This document shows, piece after piece, positions 45,846 to 56,893 of a stretch of DNA of 64,000 nucleotides. The position numbers and the translations under genes are program-made. How positions within the stretch are numbered: the stretch's first letter is position 1; the number at the start of each line of letters is the position of its first letter. Below the pieces are notes generated by a model. The model had not been told where the DNA came from, ran no database searches, and worked only from the letters and a program-made list of their open reading frames with translations. The stretch comes from Beroe forskalii (taxonomy: Eukaryota > Ctenophora > Nuda > Beroida > Beroidae): contig WFMF01000169.1 of assembly GCA_011033025.1 (NCBI GenBank), positions 186,001-250,000 on the forward strand, written 5' to 3'.

Positions 45846-47003
45846 TCACTCATAGCAGTCTTGTCCATAATAAGCAGTTTCCGTGACATCCATAGCCTCG
45901 TGCTTCACAGCAGGGGTCACATTCCTTCCTCCCCGGAAGGAGCCTCTAGAACCCTCCCTGCTGTAACCTCCTCGTCCACCCCTCCCAGCCATGCCTCGTG
46001 ATTGAGGGAATGCTCGACCACGAGGCCTCCGACTAGCTCGTGGGGGCACGTACTCATAGTAATTATACGGGTCCTCATACCCTTCATAGTCCTCATATCC
46101 GTACTCTCCGTACCCGTATCCCTCGTACTCGTACACTTCCTCGTAGCCATACCCTGCTGTGTCATACCCTGGGGGTACTCCCCCTTTCATGCCCCTCAGA
46201 GCTTTGTACGGAGTGGGCTGAGCCACGCCACTCCGCAACGCCTCCTGGTACCACTCCGTGTCTATGTAGCTGCCTGTGTCTCCGTACTCCCCGTGCTCAA
46301 AGTAGATGGGGTCGTACATGATGATGGGGGATCTGCCCTTGATGTCTGCAATGGAGTCGAACACCCTCACTGCTGTCCTGATCAGATCCGACTGCTCAAA
46401 GTTCTGAATCCTAACGCAGTACTCCTCAGAGAGGGGCAATGGCAAGGTGTACACCTGAATGTAAGACTTGGTTTCCTCCTTCATCTTCTTGATGAGAGAT
46501 CCTCCCTTGCCAATGATGCCACTACAGCAGTGAGACGGCACGATGAGTCTCAGTTCTAGTTTCTGAGTGGAGGAGCCTCCCCTCACTCCCCTCCTCCCAC
46601 CACGGCCTCCCCGGTGGATCTGGATGGAGGGAACCAGGTGCTGGAGGGCTAACTCCAGACCCTCAATCGTGGTCTGTACGCTCATCACTCTGTCCTGGGC
46701 ACCTTCCATCAGAGAAACCCCATTCGCTCCCTGAGCGTAGATAGACACTTTAGTATCAATACCTTGCTCCTTGGCTTCATCCTTGATGAGTTTAATGTGC
46801 TCCCCGCCTCTACCGATAATGCTTTTCACTAGATCTGCTCTGACAAGAAACCTATACACATCGTCCATAATCTTTCTTTTCTTGGAAAAGCCATCGATAC
46901 CAGAAAACTCATCGTAATCGTAGGACTCAATCGGGCGCTTTTGACCAAACACATTGCCTCGAGAAGCACCTCGACCTCGGCCACGAGTCCGGGACTCCGC
47001 CAT
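45846..47003 (-). CDS. Intronless hnRNP K-like protein with two KH domains
   Basis: One uninterrupted 385-codon frame from ATG 47003. An N-terminal RGRGRG stretch precedes a KKRK basic cluster (41-44). KH1 has GRGG at 64-67 and KH2 has GKGG at 165-168, the GxxG loops that hold single-stranded RNA or DNA. After KH2 comes KGRSPIIMYDPIYFEHGEYG, which parallels the KGRAQPYDP segment after KH2 of vertebrate hnRNP K. A Tyr/Gly-rich stretch and an RGG tail follow. There is no third KH domain, unlike the nine-exon gene at 50249-56893 on the same strand. A 5' UTR intron is possible (ttag just upstream of the ATG). Likely a nucleic-acid-binding hnRNP arising from retroduplication and tandem duplication; function beyond RNA binding is unknown. 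Confidence 0.9.
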   Translation of the reverse strand: MAESRTRGRGRGASRGNVFGQKRPIESYDYDEFSGIDGFSKKRKIMDDVYRFLVRADLVKSIIGRGGEHIKLIKDEAKEQGIDTKVSIYAQGANGVSLMEGAQDRVMSVQTTIEGLELALQHLVPSIQIHRGGRGGRRGVRGGSSTQKLELRLIVPSHCCSGIIGKGGSLIKKMKEETKSYIQVYTLPLPLSEEYCVRIQNFEQSDLIRTAVRVFDSIADIKGRSPIIMYDPIYFEHGEYGDTGSYIDTEWYQEALRSGVAQPTPYKALRGMKGGVPPGYDTAGYGYEEVYEYEGYGYGEYGYEDYEGYEDPYNYYEYVPPRASRRPRGRAFPQSRGMAGRGGRGGYSREGSRGSFRGGRNVTPAVKHEAMDVTETAYYGQDCYE

Positions 47004-47743
47004 GGTGAGCTAACAATAAACAATAGAAGTGAGACTTTACATTACTAGTTGACTGAGTAACATGTCACATGTATTACTACACTACACTACCGAGTCCTCT
47101 AACATGAAATATGTAACTACGTATCGTCAATTTTGCCTATAATCAGCATTGCTTCATCCACTCTAAAAAATAGGGGGATGAACATGTTTGGCCTGAAAGT
47201 GAAATGTAGGCCTAAGTGGGGTGGACTAAAAACAAGGATTCTGGGGGAAGCTGTAAAATGCAGATGGCGGATTTTTGAAAATCCAGGGGGGAGTTTCAGT
47301 TTTCGAAAGGAGAACTTGAAAAATTCAGGGGTTTTAACCCATGATGAAGCTAAACAACCACCATCCATTACGGCATCGTGGTTTTAAAATTAAAATCTCG
47401 GACATCTAATTCAGTTAAATTTATAGTTGAACGCATCCATAAGTTCTATATTTCACGAAATTTAAATCAAACTCAATTTTCATAAAAATAAAAAGATTTC
47501 AGTACCTATTGCATATTTTCAGTATTGCATTTATTTTAGTACGACAACGGATGGCAATACATAATGAAATTCGAGACTTAAATGTAAAGTATACATGAAA
47601 ATTGAAGATTACAAAACTTATTCGCTTAAATGCACCGCCTTAGCTCGAAATAAGTCAGATACCACATGAAAGTTTGATAAATCAGGAATGACGAATCATT
47701 GTTCAAAATTGATATAGCTTGCCAGCTTGGAGCACGGTAAAAT
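47004..47743. other. Intergenic region between the two intronless paralogues
   Basis: No gene. A minus-strand AATAAA at 47530-47535 could serve the gene at 47744-49033. The open frames on both strands around 47120-47390 match nothing I know. Confidence 0.4.
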
Positions 47744-49033
47744 TTAAGAAAAGGCCAGCATGGTTTGTAAGAAATAAGAAAATAAAAGCCAGATCAATGA
47801 ACTCGAGCCGAAAGTAGTCCTTCCGTTACTCGGTTCGGATGTCAGCAGTTCACTCTGCGGCCTCATCAGCAGCATGAGACGGGCCTCCCCTGCCTCTGCC
47901 ATAGCCCCCGCGAGGGGCGCCCCTGGCACGAGGGGCGAGTGGTCTGTGAGGGGCGCCCCTCTGCCGCCCCGGGCCCCAGCACCTCTAGGACCCCGAGCTC
48001 TGAAGGGAGCGCCGCGCGGCGCAGCACGGCGCGGGGCCCCCATGCCACGAGGAGCGGCGCGAGGCCTGGGCGGCGGGTAGTACCACTCCTCGTACTCCTC
48101 CGCCTCCTCGTAGCCGTAGCCGCCGTAATCCTCGTAGCCGCCTTCCTCGTAGCCTGCGTAGGGGTCCTCGGCGGCTGCGTAGCCACCTTCAGATGCAGCA
48201 GACCTGATCTGCTTGAAGGGAGTGGGTTTAGCCACGCCACTCCGCAACGCCTCCTGGTACCACTCCGTGTCTATGTAGCTGCCTGTGTCTCCGTACTCCC
48301 CGTGCTCAAAGTAGATGGGGTCGTACATTGTGACGGGGCTTTTTCCTTTGATTTCCGCAATGGACTGGAATACTTTTACTGCTGTCACTACAAGTTCATC
48401 GGCTTCAAAGTTCTGAATTCTGATGCAATGTTCGTCTGAGTTAGGTAGAGGAAGAGTGTAAACTTGGATATAAGAGTTCGTTTCCTGCTTCATTTTCTTG
48501 ACGATGCACCCACCTTTGCCAATGATACCACTACAGCAATGAGCAGGAACCATTAACCTCAGCTCCAACTTGACGCGTCTCTGTTCGCCAGATGGGGCGC
48601 CGCCCCGTCCTCGGCCTCTGCCGCCAGGTTGGAACTGCCGGTGAGTCTGGACGTGGGGGACAATGTGGTTGAGAGCCATGGCCAGACCATCCTCGGTAGA
48701 CTGTATACTCATCACCCTGTCCACTGCTCCATCCATCATGGGCCCGCCGTTAGAGTTCTGTGCGTAGATGGAGACTTTGGTCTCAATGCCGGCCTCTTTG
48801 GCCTCATCCTTGATCTCCCTGATGTTGTCTCCTCCTTTTCCAATGACAACTCTCACGAGGTCCTCCCGAACAAGGAAGCGATACACATCGTCCATGATCT
48901 TCCGTTTCTTTGAGTACCCGTCAGAGTAGTCTTCGTAATCATGGGCCTCGTACATCGGCCGCTTCATCCCACCTCGGCCTCGACCTCGGCCCCACGAACC
49001 ACGTCCGCGTCCTCTCGGCTCTGCTTCGGCCAT
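47744..49033 (-). CDS. Second intronless hnRNP K-like protein with two KH domains
   Basis: ATG at 49033 opens with MAEAEPRGRGRG, parallel to the neighbour's MAESRTRGRGRG. It has KKRKIMDDVYRFLV, KH1 with GKGG, KH2 with VPAHCCSGIIGKGG, then the same YDPIYFEHGEYGDTG block, a Tyr/Glu-rich stretch and an Ala/Pro/Arg/Gly-rich tail. In the frame as given, the last ~77 residues lose the RG pattern and end in a hydrophobic LIWLLFSYFLQTM. The alternative frame keeps RGGYGRGRGG and stops at 47850 with an acidic AADEAAE end. A missing base in a GGGG run around 47950 is therefore likely, and the natural stop is probably 47850. A 98-bp block is identical to the sister gene at the nucleotide level. Confidence 0.88.
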   Translation of the reverse strand: MAEAEPRGRGRGSWGRGRGRGGMKRPMYEAHDYEDYSDGYSKKRKIMDDVYRFLVREDLVRVVIGKGGDNIREIKDEAKEAGIETKVSIYAQNSNGGPMMDGAVDRVMSIQSTEDGLAMALNHIVPHVQTHRQFQPGGRGRGRGGAPSGEQRRVKLELRLMVPAHCCSGIIGKGGCIVKKMKQETNSYIQVYTLPLPNSDEHCIRIQNFEADELVVTAVKVFQSIAEIKGKSPVTMYDPIYFEHGEYGDTGSYIDTEWYQEALRSGVAKPTPFKQIRSAASEGGYAAAEDPYAGYEEGGYEDYGGYGYEEAEEYEEWYYPPPRPRAAPRGMGAPRRAAPRGAPFRARGPRGAGARGGRGAPLTDHSPLVPGAPLAGAMAEAGEARLMLLMRPQSELLTSEPSNGRTTFGSSSLIWLLFSYFLQTMLAFS

Positions 49034-50248
49034 GCTGTTCAATGCTCAAATTTCGTGGGAATTAAAGATTCGCAATATTTTTTTCAAATAAGTTTCAAGT
49101 TTAGGAAATGCATTTAGAAAATTGTCATTGAAATTGTCATTGAAATTTGAAACATATTTGATTAAATTTCGCAACTGGACAAAACTTTGGATACGAAATA
49201 TTATTTTCCATTAAAATTCCATTATTTCCGCGTCAAAATATGAAACCTTCAGAAGAAAACAATACATTGATAAATACCAATTTCATTATTTTAAAAATTC
49301 AAAACTCAGCAAATTCTAACATTTCACGCGGGAAGGAGACTGGTTTTGACCTCACCACAGATAAAATAAGATCAGCACGCTGCACACTAAACATTGTTCT
49401 AACTTTAGAACATTTTGGTTGGTCTAGACGCTAACAAATAAATTTCCCCATGATTTCTTTAAAGAGTTTTGACAGGTCGAGTTTCGAGCATTCGAGAAGA
49501 TTCAGGAGTCCTAGTTCTGATTAAGATTCTGAAATTCAATTTGCAGCGGGAGCTGAACTCGAGAAAATTAGATGTATGGGTCTGCCAGATGGCGGAATTT
49601 GGCAGGAGAGTTTCGTAAGTCGGGCGCTCTAACACGATGAACATGACTGATGACAATATACCAACTACCTTAGGTAAAGGCATCAGAAGCCAACACATCA
49701 ACATCAGGTTAGATACCCTAAGTCCTAACATAACGAAACTCTTTGTCAGTTTCTACAACTGTTGACTCGCTTGTAAGTGTACGAATACAGTAAAGAATAG
49801 GATTATATTAGGATAAAGTGGAGTAACCAAACTGAGATAGTGTCACAGAAATTTCGCTCAAAAAGGGAGAAAGTCAGAGGTGAAGTGGATATAAGGTATC
49901 TCAGCAATCTGACTGAATCCACAAAACCAAAGATTACCGGTGTAACAGAAGAAAAAAAGATCTAAGTAATGTTTGGACAGTGAAAAATAACCAGAGCCAG
50001 ACGAGAAACGTCGCGTTTTACATATTCAAATAGTAAGCCTCAAGAACAACGGATTCTAGTGAGGCTTTCAGAACGAGACTCGGGGATGTCAAAAGATATT
50101 AAATCGGATTTGATGACTAATAAACAATAAGTTCTTTAGATGAATTATCGAATATTATTGGCAAGATAAAATTATGATTAAAAGGCTTCAAATAAGCTGA
50201 ATTCGATATCCACCCACCAGAGGTTTCAGGGGTGAGGGAAGGGTTTTT
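49034..50248. other. Region between the paralogue pair and the three-KH gene
   Basis: AT-rich, no supported gene. It should hold the promoter of the 47744-49033 gene and the 3' UTR of the three-KH gene. Confidence 0.45.
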
Positions 50249-53200
50249 CTAGGAGTTCCATGACTGTTCAGGTCTCAGTTTCTTGCGAGGGGGGCCGTCT
50301 TTAGGAGGCGGGTATTGGGGTCTCCCGGAGAAACTTTGGACGCAACACTGCAACATGTACTCGGCTAGGTGGCACTGAATGTTGGTTCCCTCTATAGTTA
50401 TCAGCCTCTCTCCTTCACCGGCAGAGTCAAACTCACCTGCGTTAGATGCATCTTATTATTACGCCAAGAATTAGGTACTTTGGTATTATTCTAACAAGTT
50501 CTTGTTTACACTTTCCAGATAAATCAATGAATAGTTAGTGTAGTGTTCCATGCCCGGTTTTTGACAACTGTGCAAAAACCGAGAAAAACTTATCGGATGA
50601 AATCAAGGTTTTCTCAAAAAACTATGATTTTTCCTATTTCATCCAATGGCAAAAAGCTCCTTGTTGGCTAAAATCGAGATTGCAGGAAGTACTTGAACTG
50701 AGCCCTAGAAATTCAATTAACGCAATCCGTAGGTGGTTATTATCATGTACATAGCAGATAAACATTACATTACAGCGCACATCTCCTCTCAACTTTCAAA
50801 GAACAAAAAACAAACATAGATTATGGTAAATTGGTCAATGAATTTTAAAGCCTGAAACACAATCTAGGTACTGATCTGAAGTTTTCAACTCCATTGATAG
50901 CCGTACACTTGTTAGATTCATAACTAGACAACAGTTTCCTTTCAGCTTACAAACAAATGGTGAGTTAGATGATTTTAGTTGGTATGGCTAGGCTATTGAA
51001 ACTTTACTTCGATCTCTCAACTTCTATGAGTCCAAAATTCTAGATATATTTTTCTAGATAATTTTCCCGTTTCCGACATAATTTTCAAATTCTATCGGCT
51101 AGCACATCACATACATACCAGGTCATCGGCGATTGGTCATGGTACCAGACTGGTGTCAGTGATACCAACGTCAGCCAGACTGGTGTCAGTGATACGTAAC
51201 GTCAAAGCTGACTGTGCCAGATACGTAACGTCAATGTAACGTCAATGTACAGACTGGTGTCAGATACGTCAGTGTGCCAGACTGGTGTCAGTAATACGTA
51301 ACGTCATTGTCCCCCTCCTGGTGTCATGTTACTTTGGTCAGTGTCAACCCCTGGTGTCAGTGATACGTAACGTCAATGTGCCAGACTGGTGTCAACATAA
51401 ACGTCAGACTGTGCCAACTGGTAGTCATGTCAGTGATACGTAACGTCAGTGTGCTAGCCTGGTGTCAGTGATACGTAACGTCAATGTACAGACTGGTGTC
51501 AGTGATACGTAACGTCAGTGTGCCAATTGGTGTCAGTGATACGTAACGTGTTACCTTCTTTGGTGTCAGTGATACGTAACGTCATTGTGCCAGACTGGTG
51601 TCAGTGATACGTGACGTCAGTGTGCCAGCCTGGTGTCAGTGATACGTAACGTCAATACCAGAAAGTGGTGTCAGTTCTATGTAACGTCAATATTGCCAGA
51701 CTGGTGTCAGTGATACGTAACGTCAATGTGCCAGACTGTTGTCAGTGATACGTAACGTCAGTGTGCCAGACTGGTGTCAGTGATACGTAACGTCAGTGTG
51801 CTAGCCTGTCAGTGATACGTAACGTCAATGTGCCAGACTGTTGTCAGTGATACGTAACGTCAGTGTGCCAGACTGGTGTCAGTGATTCTAATACACTTAA
51901 TACTTTAATAAAACATCGAAATGTGTTCGCTGCGTCGCAATGGTTTAAGTCATCAGTGAAGCGTCAGAATGGTTTCAGAGAGTCAGAGAGTTACAGATAT
52001 GCTATAATTGATTTTGTCAACTCTAGCTTTCTGACAGTCTTTTCATGTCCCAAGAAGTGAGTCTGTAAATAGGTTGCGCTTATTTGCAGTGTCCTGCACC
52101 CAGAATCACCTGTACACATTACACAAACTACACAGATATTAATTGTTACACACATTTACACTCTTGCATGACAATAATTCAATTTCAAATTGGCTGATTC
52201 GGAATTTCGTTGCATGGAACAACCCAAGCTTTTTCCGGGTTTTCAAAAGGCGGAATTCCGCGCGGATTTTCGAGTCGGTTTTCCGGGCGTGGAACACTAC
52301 ACTTATAATCGTAATAGTTGTCCACCGAGACAAAGAAATTGGGACAAAACTTATTATTGAATCAAGGCGTTCTCAGAACTATGATCTAAAACTACAATCC
52401 ACTGGCATACCGATCTTGATGTTGGCTCCAGACGACTGTCTGACGTCTCTGATTCTGGAGCCCTTGTCCCCGATGATGCAGCCCGTCAGGTGGTTCTCTA
52501 GCGTCACTTCCTTGACAGTGCGTGCCTCTCCGTCCGAACCAGCGTACGTAGTGAAGGGAAACTTAATGATGAACTTGGAGAGAAGACCTCCTATCTCGTC
52601 TTGGTCACTGCTCTGGTGAGTTAGACTCCAATACACGGTGCTATTGACAGTCAAGAAACTAAATATTCAAACTAACGTCTAACACTTGATGAAGTCATCA
52701 AATAAAATTGAGTGAAGCAGCGTTTCAACTAGTACACTTAATTGGCAGGAGGCGTTAGCCGAGTGCAAACGATACAACTACTGACATATGACCTGAAATC
52801 AAATGAATAACTATAGGGTAAAGCTACAGGTAACTCACCTCTGGTGATGTGGCGGCTGGTGATGGTAAGGCTGAGGGGGACCACCGTAACCATGGTGTTG
52901 TTGATGATGTTGCTGATGATGGTGTGGTGGCTGCTGGGAGTTGTAGGAATCTGATCCGTGCTTTCTAAAGGGCGGAGGATGCCCCATACCCCTCCCTCCA
53001 CCTCCCCCTCCTTGCATGTTTCTTTCGGGTCTTCTCAATCCTGAAGTGGCAAACACTAAACATAAATACACCAATAGGCTCAATTTATAATTTCTATGCA
53101 CTCTGAATTAGTGATCATCAGTCATTCGTTAATTAAGTATCCTGTTTCCAGTTTTTGATAAAGTTGGGTACAGAACTGCAGCCACTTTCCATAACCGTTT

Positions 53201-56200
53201 TCTTAACACTGACAATAACCCTTCTTTTTTTCCTTCTTTTTTCCCAAAAAATCCATTTTGGCCATCGACATCATGAGGAAACCCCCTGTGCTTTTACCGA
53301 TACACATATATACAGGAAAGTGGTAACAGTTCTGTGTACCTCAATATTATACCACAGTCCACACGAATAAAATTGTTCGTTCCGCACAGAAATATTTCGG
53401 GGTACCTGAATCGAAGCCGTCTACAGAGTCCTGGTAGCCTCCGACTCCAGCATCCCGGGGGACGGTGGCTCCGTCCGCAGGGTCGTATATCCTGCAGGGC
53501 AGGGTGTCCAGTTCCACGGTCGCTGAAACGGCACATTTGATATTCTTTCCTATTCTTGCGAGACATTTAAACCAAGGATTTTATTCAATTCAGTAGGGGT
53601 GCGATACCGTTGGGATATCCAGGGGTGTCGTAGATCCTAGAGGTAGCGAATGGGGGTTGGGGCAATTATAAGTCAAATATTTCGTTATTAGATCTGATCG
53701 TGGAAGGATCTAGTCAGTAAGATCTACATCACTGCAAGACTTACAGTAGATTTCTGAGATAGCGCTGATGATCTTATCCACCTCTCCCTTGATAAGCAGG
53801 ACTCTCTCATCCGAGCACTGTAACTTGTTGGGGAAGGCCTTGAGGGAGGCGCCCGACTTCTCCCGAATTCCGTTGATACTCTTGCCACCCTTTCCGATGA
53901 TGCTTCCCATGTTTGTACTGGAAAACAGACAACACATCTCGGGCTCATTGACGTTAGCAAACCCATTCTTTGACAATCCCTGCGGATTTAAATAACACTA
54001 TATCACGAGGCGGTATGACGTGGGTCATTGGTAGAAAATAGCTATAAATTGCAAAGAATATTGGAATGTAACATTTCAAAACAATCCAATAAGGTTGGTT
54101 GACAAAATTGAGCACCGGAACCGTGAGATTTTGTCTGTCAATCAATAGCTACTCTAATTTTTCACTCTTTTCTGCGGGCACCCACGTGGTATTCACGTGG
54201 TTACTCGCGGAAAAGAGTCAAGAATTATCTTAGTAATTGCAATCATTCCATTACATTCATTCCTTATAACGGCCACTACGCATCTAGAAGAGCGTTGCAT
54301 GTATCACCAATTGATCAATTGATCAATTAGGTATGGTCATAGGCTCATTATCACTGACCCGTGGTTATAACAAGGGTGTGATAATTACTGATATATCACT
54401 CCTTTAAAACTGACATGAATAGTCAATATATAACTCACATCAAAGATTTGTGGGATGAGCTGGGAGAAGATGGCGTATATTTCCGAAGGGTCACACTCCA
54501 CGTGAATCACTCTGAAAATAGAAACTGTGAAACATACAGGTCATTTCAGAGTTAAAAGTTATTTCAGAGTTAAAAGTCATTTCAGCGTTGAAAGATATTT
54601 CAGAGTCAAAACATTTCAGAGTCAAGACATTTCAGAGTCAAGACATTGCAGAGTCAAGACACTTCAGTGTCAAGACATTGCAGAGTCAAGACATTGCAGA
54701 GTCAAGACATTGCTGAGTAATCAACTCTTTGGAAAGAAAAAATGGATCGGCGGCCGTGAGTAATATAAGCTTCATAGTAACACATTTCGAATCTGTTGCA
54801 TCATTGAGATACTAGATATTCATTCATTAAGATCATCATTTTCATCATTTTCTTATACATCCATCCATATATCCTCTATTAACAATATGATACGATTTAC
54901 TCAGACGTTTTCCTTAGGCACGAAAAGGGGTTTAAATCTGGAACGGTAATTATTAGATATTCATTCGCTGTAACCAAGCTAGAGGCGCAAATACACGTCA
55001 TTATATCATCATTTTATTAATCATTCATAGGTTATGGCCTCAATTAACTGTAACATTATTAAAAATTTTGAAAATGTACCAGGGTACCCAGCAAAAAATG
55101 TCCGCTTGAGCAATATTACAAAATGCCCCTAACAAGTAACGTATGTAAGGACGAAATCGGAAGCATAAGCCATAACTCATTATGTCTACAAAATTGAGAA
55201 CCAAAGCTTCATTACACATTATGGAAATATAGTTTTGATTGAAAATACCTACAATCAAGCTGAGTACCCTGCTTACTATTATCTACCGAGCACAATTAAC
55301 AGGCAATCAAGTGGAGTGTCACAATCATGGTTAAAGAAGGTATATTGATGACGTTCCACCGAGCCTGTTTTTCGTGCGCGGTCTACTGAAGAAAGTGGGA
55401 TGTGGGAGTTACCTTTCTTCGGCATGGGGGCACGTTGGGGTTTCCAAAACTTTGATTGTGGCCTTGCGGGAGGGATGGGGTTAGGGGATTGGTATTTGTG
55501 GGCACCTTGTTGTACATGGGACTCTTCAGCATGTAAAAATAAGAGTTGTTAGGAATAAAACTTTTGATAAATGACCACTCTCAGTATATTTGTGAATTGT
55601 TGTATCATAAGGGAAACCGTTTGTAAAAGGAATATAAGTCAAGCTATGGACGGCATGGCATTAAGGGCTAAGAAAAACCGCATCAAGGAAGATTTGGGAT
55701 TGACTGCGTACCAAGGGGTGGGGATTAGGGACTGGGGATTAAAAGGTGCTTGGACTAATTCAAATTCTTCCGCCATAAATAAACAACCATTCCGTGTGCT
55801 GCTAATTTATAATTACACTTTAATCACCTCAATTGTGAGATTAATTATTCACTTAATTAATCTTCTAATGTTGGAAGTTAATTTAGGATAAATAGCTCCA
55901 AATTGAGAGAATTGATGAGTGGTAGCACTGACCGATGAGCGATATATAATAAATCATACTACAAAAACTACGCACTTGTATGGCGTGCGTAGCTCATGCA
56001 GTATCAAGTTTTCTGACAGACACATTATGTTTATTGACGGCAAAATAGAATATAATCAACAGCAGTGATATCTATGGTACTCACCTCTGGACAAGAAGAT
56101 CGGATATTCTTGATGTTGTCTCCCCCTTTCCCAATAAGTCCGCCAACGACCTGCGATGGAAAATGAAATTAAAACTAAGAAAACTTATTGGGCCGGCCTT

Positions 56201-56893
56201 TTTAACCGGCACAAAATATGGAAAATCGAAACATGTATGAACCATTTTAATCAGCCACTTGGACATGAATTTTTCAATCACATCAAGTCTGATTTAAGCA
56301 CCAAAGCCCACATACAACCAATGAATTGCAACAACAGACCCAAATCCCAAACTGATTTTTGACTTGGGTCATCATAACTTTACGTAGTATGCCAGTTGTA
56401 TGTTCATTGTTCTAACCAAGAAACATCTCAGAATGTATGACAATGATGAATGAAGAAACACGGCCTTTTTAATTGTTACAATTAAAGATGTTCGTCACCA
56501 CTCTAATAGTCCTATTTCTGATGAAGTTCATTATCTACGTCACATAGATATTAAGGTTCAAGTTTATCTGAAACTTTTAACCCGAGTTAAAATCACTTGG
56601 CCTCTAATTCAACCATCCCTACCTTAACCGACCTTTTTCAACCGGCCCTTGAAAAATAAAAGTCGTTTGTCCGTAAATAATACGATAATTGTCATGGGTT
56701 GTCATTCAAAGGTTTACGACGAAGGTCGAAGTTAGATTGTAAGAAAAATAGCAATATCGACGATAGTAAGGAGACAATATAGTTTAAAATCGTATCTCAC
56801 CTTGTTGGGTATCAGGCATCGGATCACGATGTGGTTCATGTTTGAAGTGGACTTCCTCTCGGACACCACATTGGCGCCTTCGAAATCAGACAT
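50249..56893 (-). CDS. HNRNPK: hnRNP K orthologue, three KH domains, nine coding exons
   Basis: Exons 56801-56893, 56085-56150, 55413-55462, 54439-54511, 53745-53979, 53406-53522, 52839-53040, 52411-52610 and 50249-50436. All are GT-AG and every phase closes, giving 407 residues (human hnRNP K is about 460). KH1 is assembled from four exons (GLIGKGGDNIKNIR, loop 38-41; TIKVLE; RVIHVECDPSEIYAIFSQLI). KH2 has GSIIGKGGKSINGIREKSG (loop 123-126). A linker with CRIYDPADG corresponds to the YDP region of hnRNP K. A Gly-rich then His/Gln/Pro-rich linker follows (HHHQQHHQQHH). KH3 has GCIIGDKGSRIRDVRQSSGA (loop 326-329) and is completed by GERLITIEGT in the last exon, ending PPRKKLRPEQSWNS. The KH1-KH2-linker-KH3 order is shared by hnRNP K and PCBP; the YDP linker favours hnRNP K. 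It acts in nuclear and cytoplasmic poly(C) RNA binding in known members. Confidence 0.93.
51130..51890. repeat. 35-bp minisatellite in the last hnRNP K intron
   Basis: About twenty copies, some shortened, of a ~35-bp unit with GTGCCAGACTGGTGTCAGTG and ATACGTAACGTCA. Each unit holds the odd-length palindrome CCAGACTGG and the palindrome TACGTA. It occupies much of the 2-kb intron before the exon that completes KH3. Confidence 0.93.
54164..54218. repeat. Intronic hairpin with CACGTG repeats
   Basis: ACTCTTTTCTGCGGGCACCC and the complement of CGCGGAAAAGAGT form ~25-bp imperfect arms around CCACGTGG-type words, in the intron between KH1 and KH2 exons. Confidence 0.75.
54540..54720. repeat. 16-bp tandem repeat in an hnRNP K intron
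   Basis: Best copies are GAGTCAAGACATTGCA in a row from about 54615 to 54715. More diverged TTTCAGAGTTAAAAG-like copies precede them. It starts about 30 bases from the exon ending at 54511. Confidence 0.85.
56175..56670. mobile_element. MITE-like element in the first hnRNP K intron
   Basis: The left end has GGGCCGGCCTTTTTAACCGG; the right end in reverse complement has GGGCCGGTTGAAAAAGGTCG. The middle (about 56388-56545) matches 6607-6760, although the outer ends of the two elements differ. Confidence 0.6.

Noticed and set aside
46002-46559. 185-codon plus-strand frame opposite the hnRNP K-like gene
   Set aside because: Antisense shadow of a GC-rich, KH-encoding exon; the minus-strand reading has clear KH motifs. 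The same applies to the plus-strand frames at 47874-48913.
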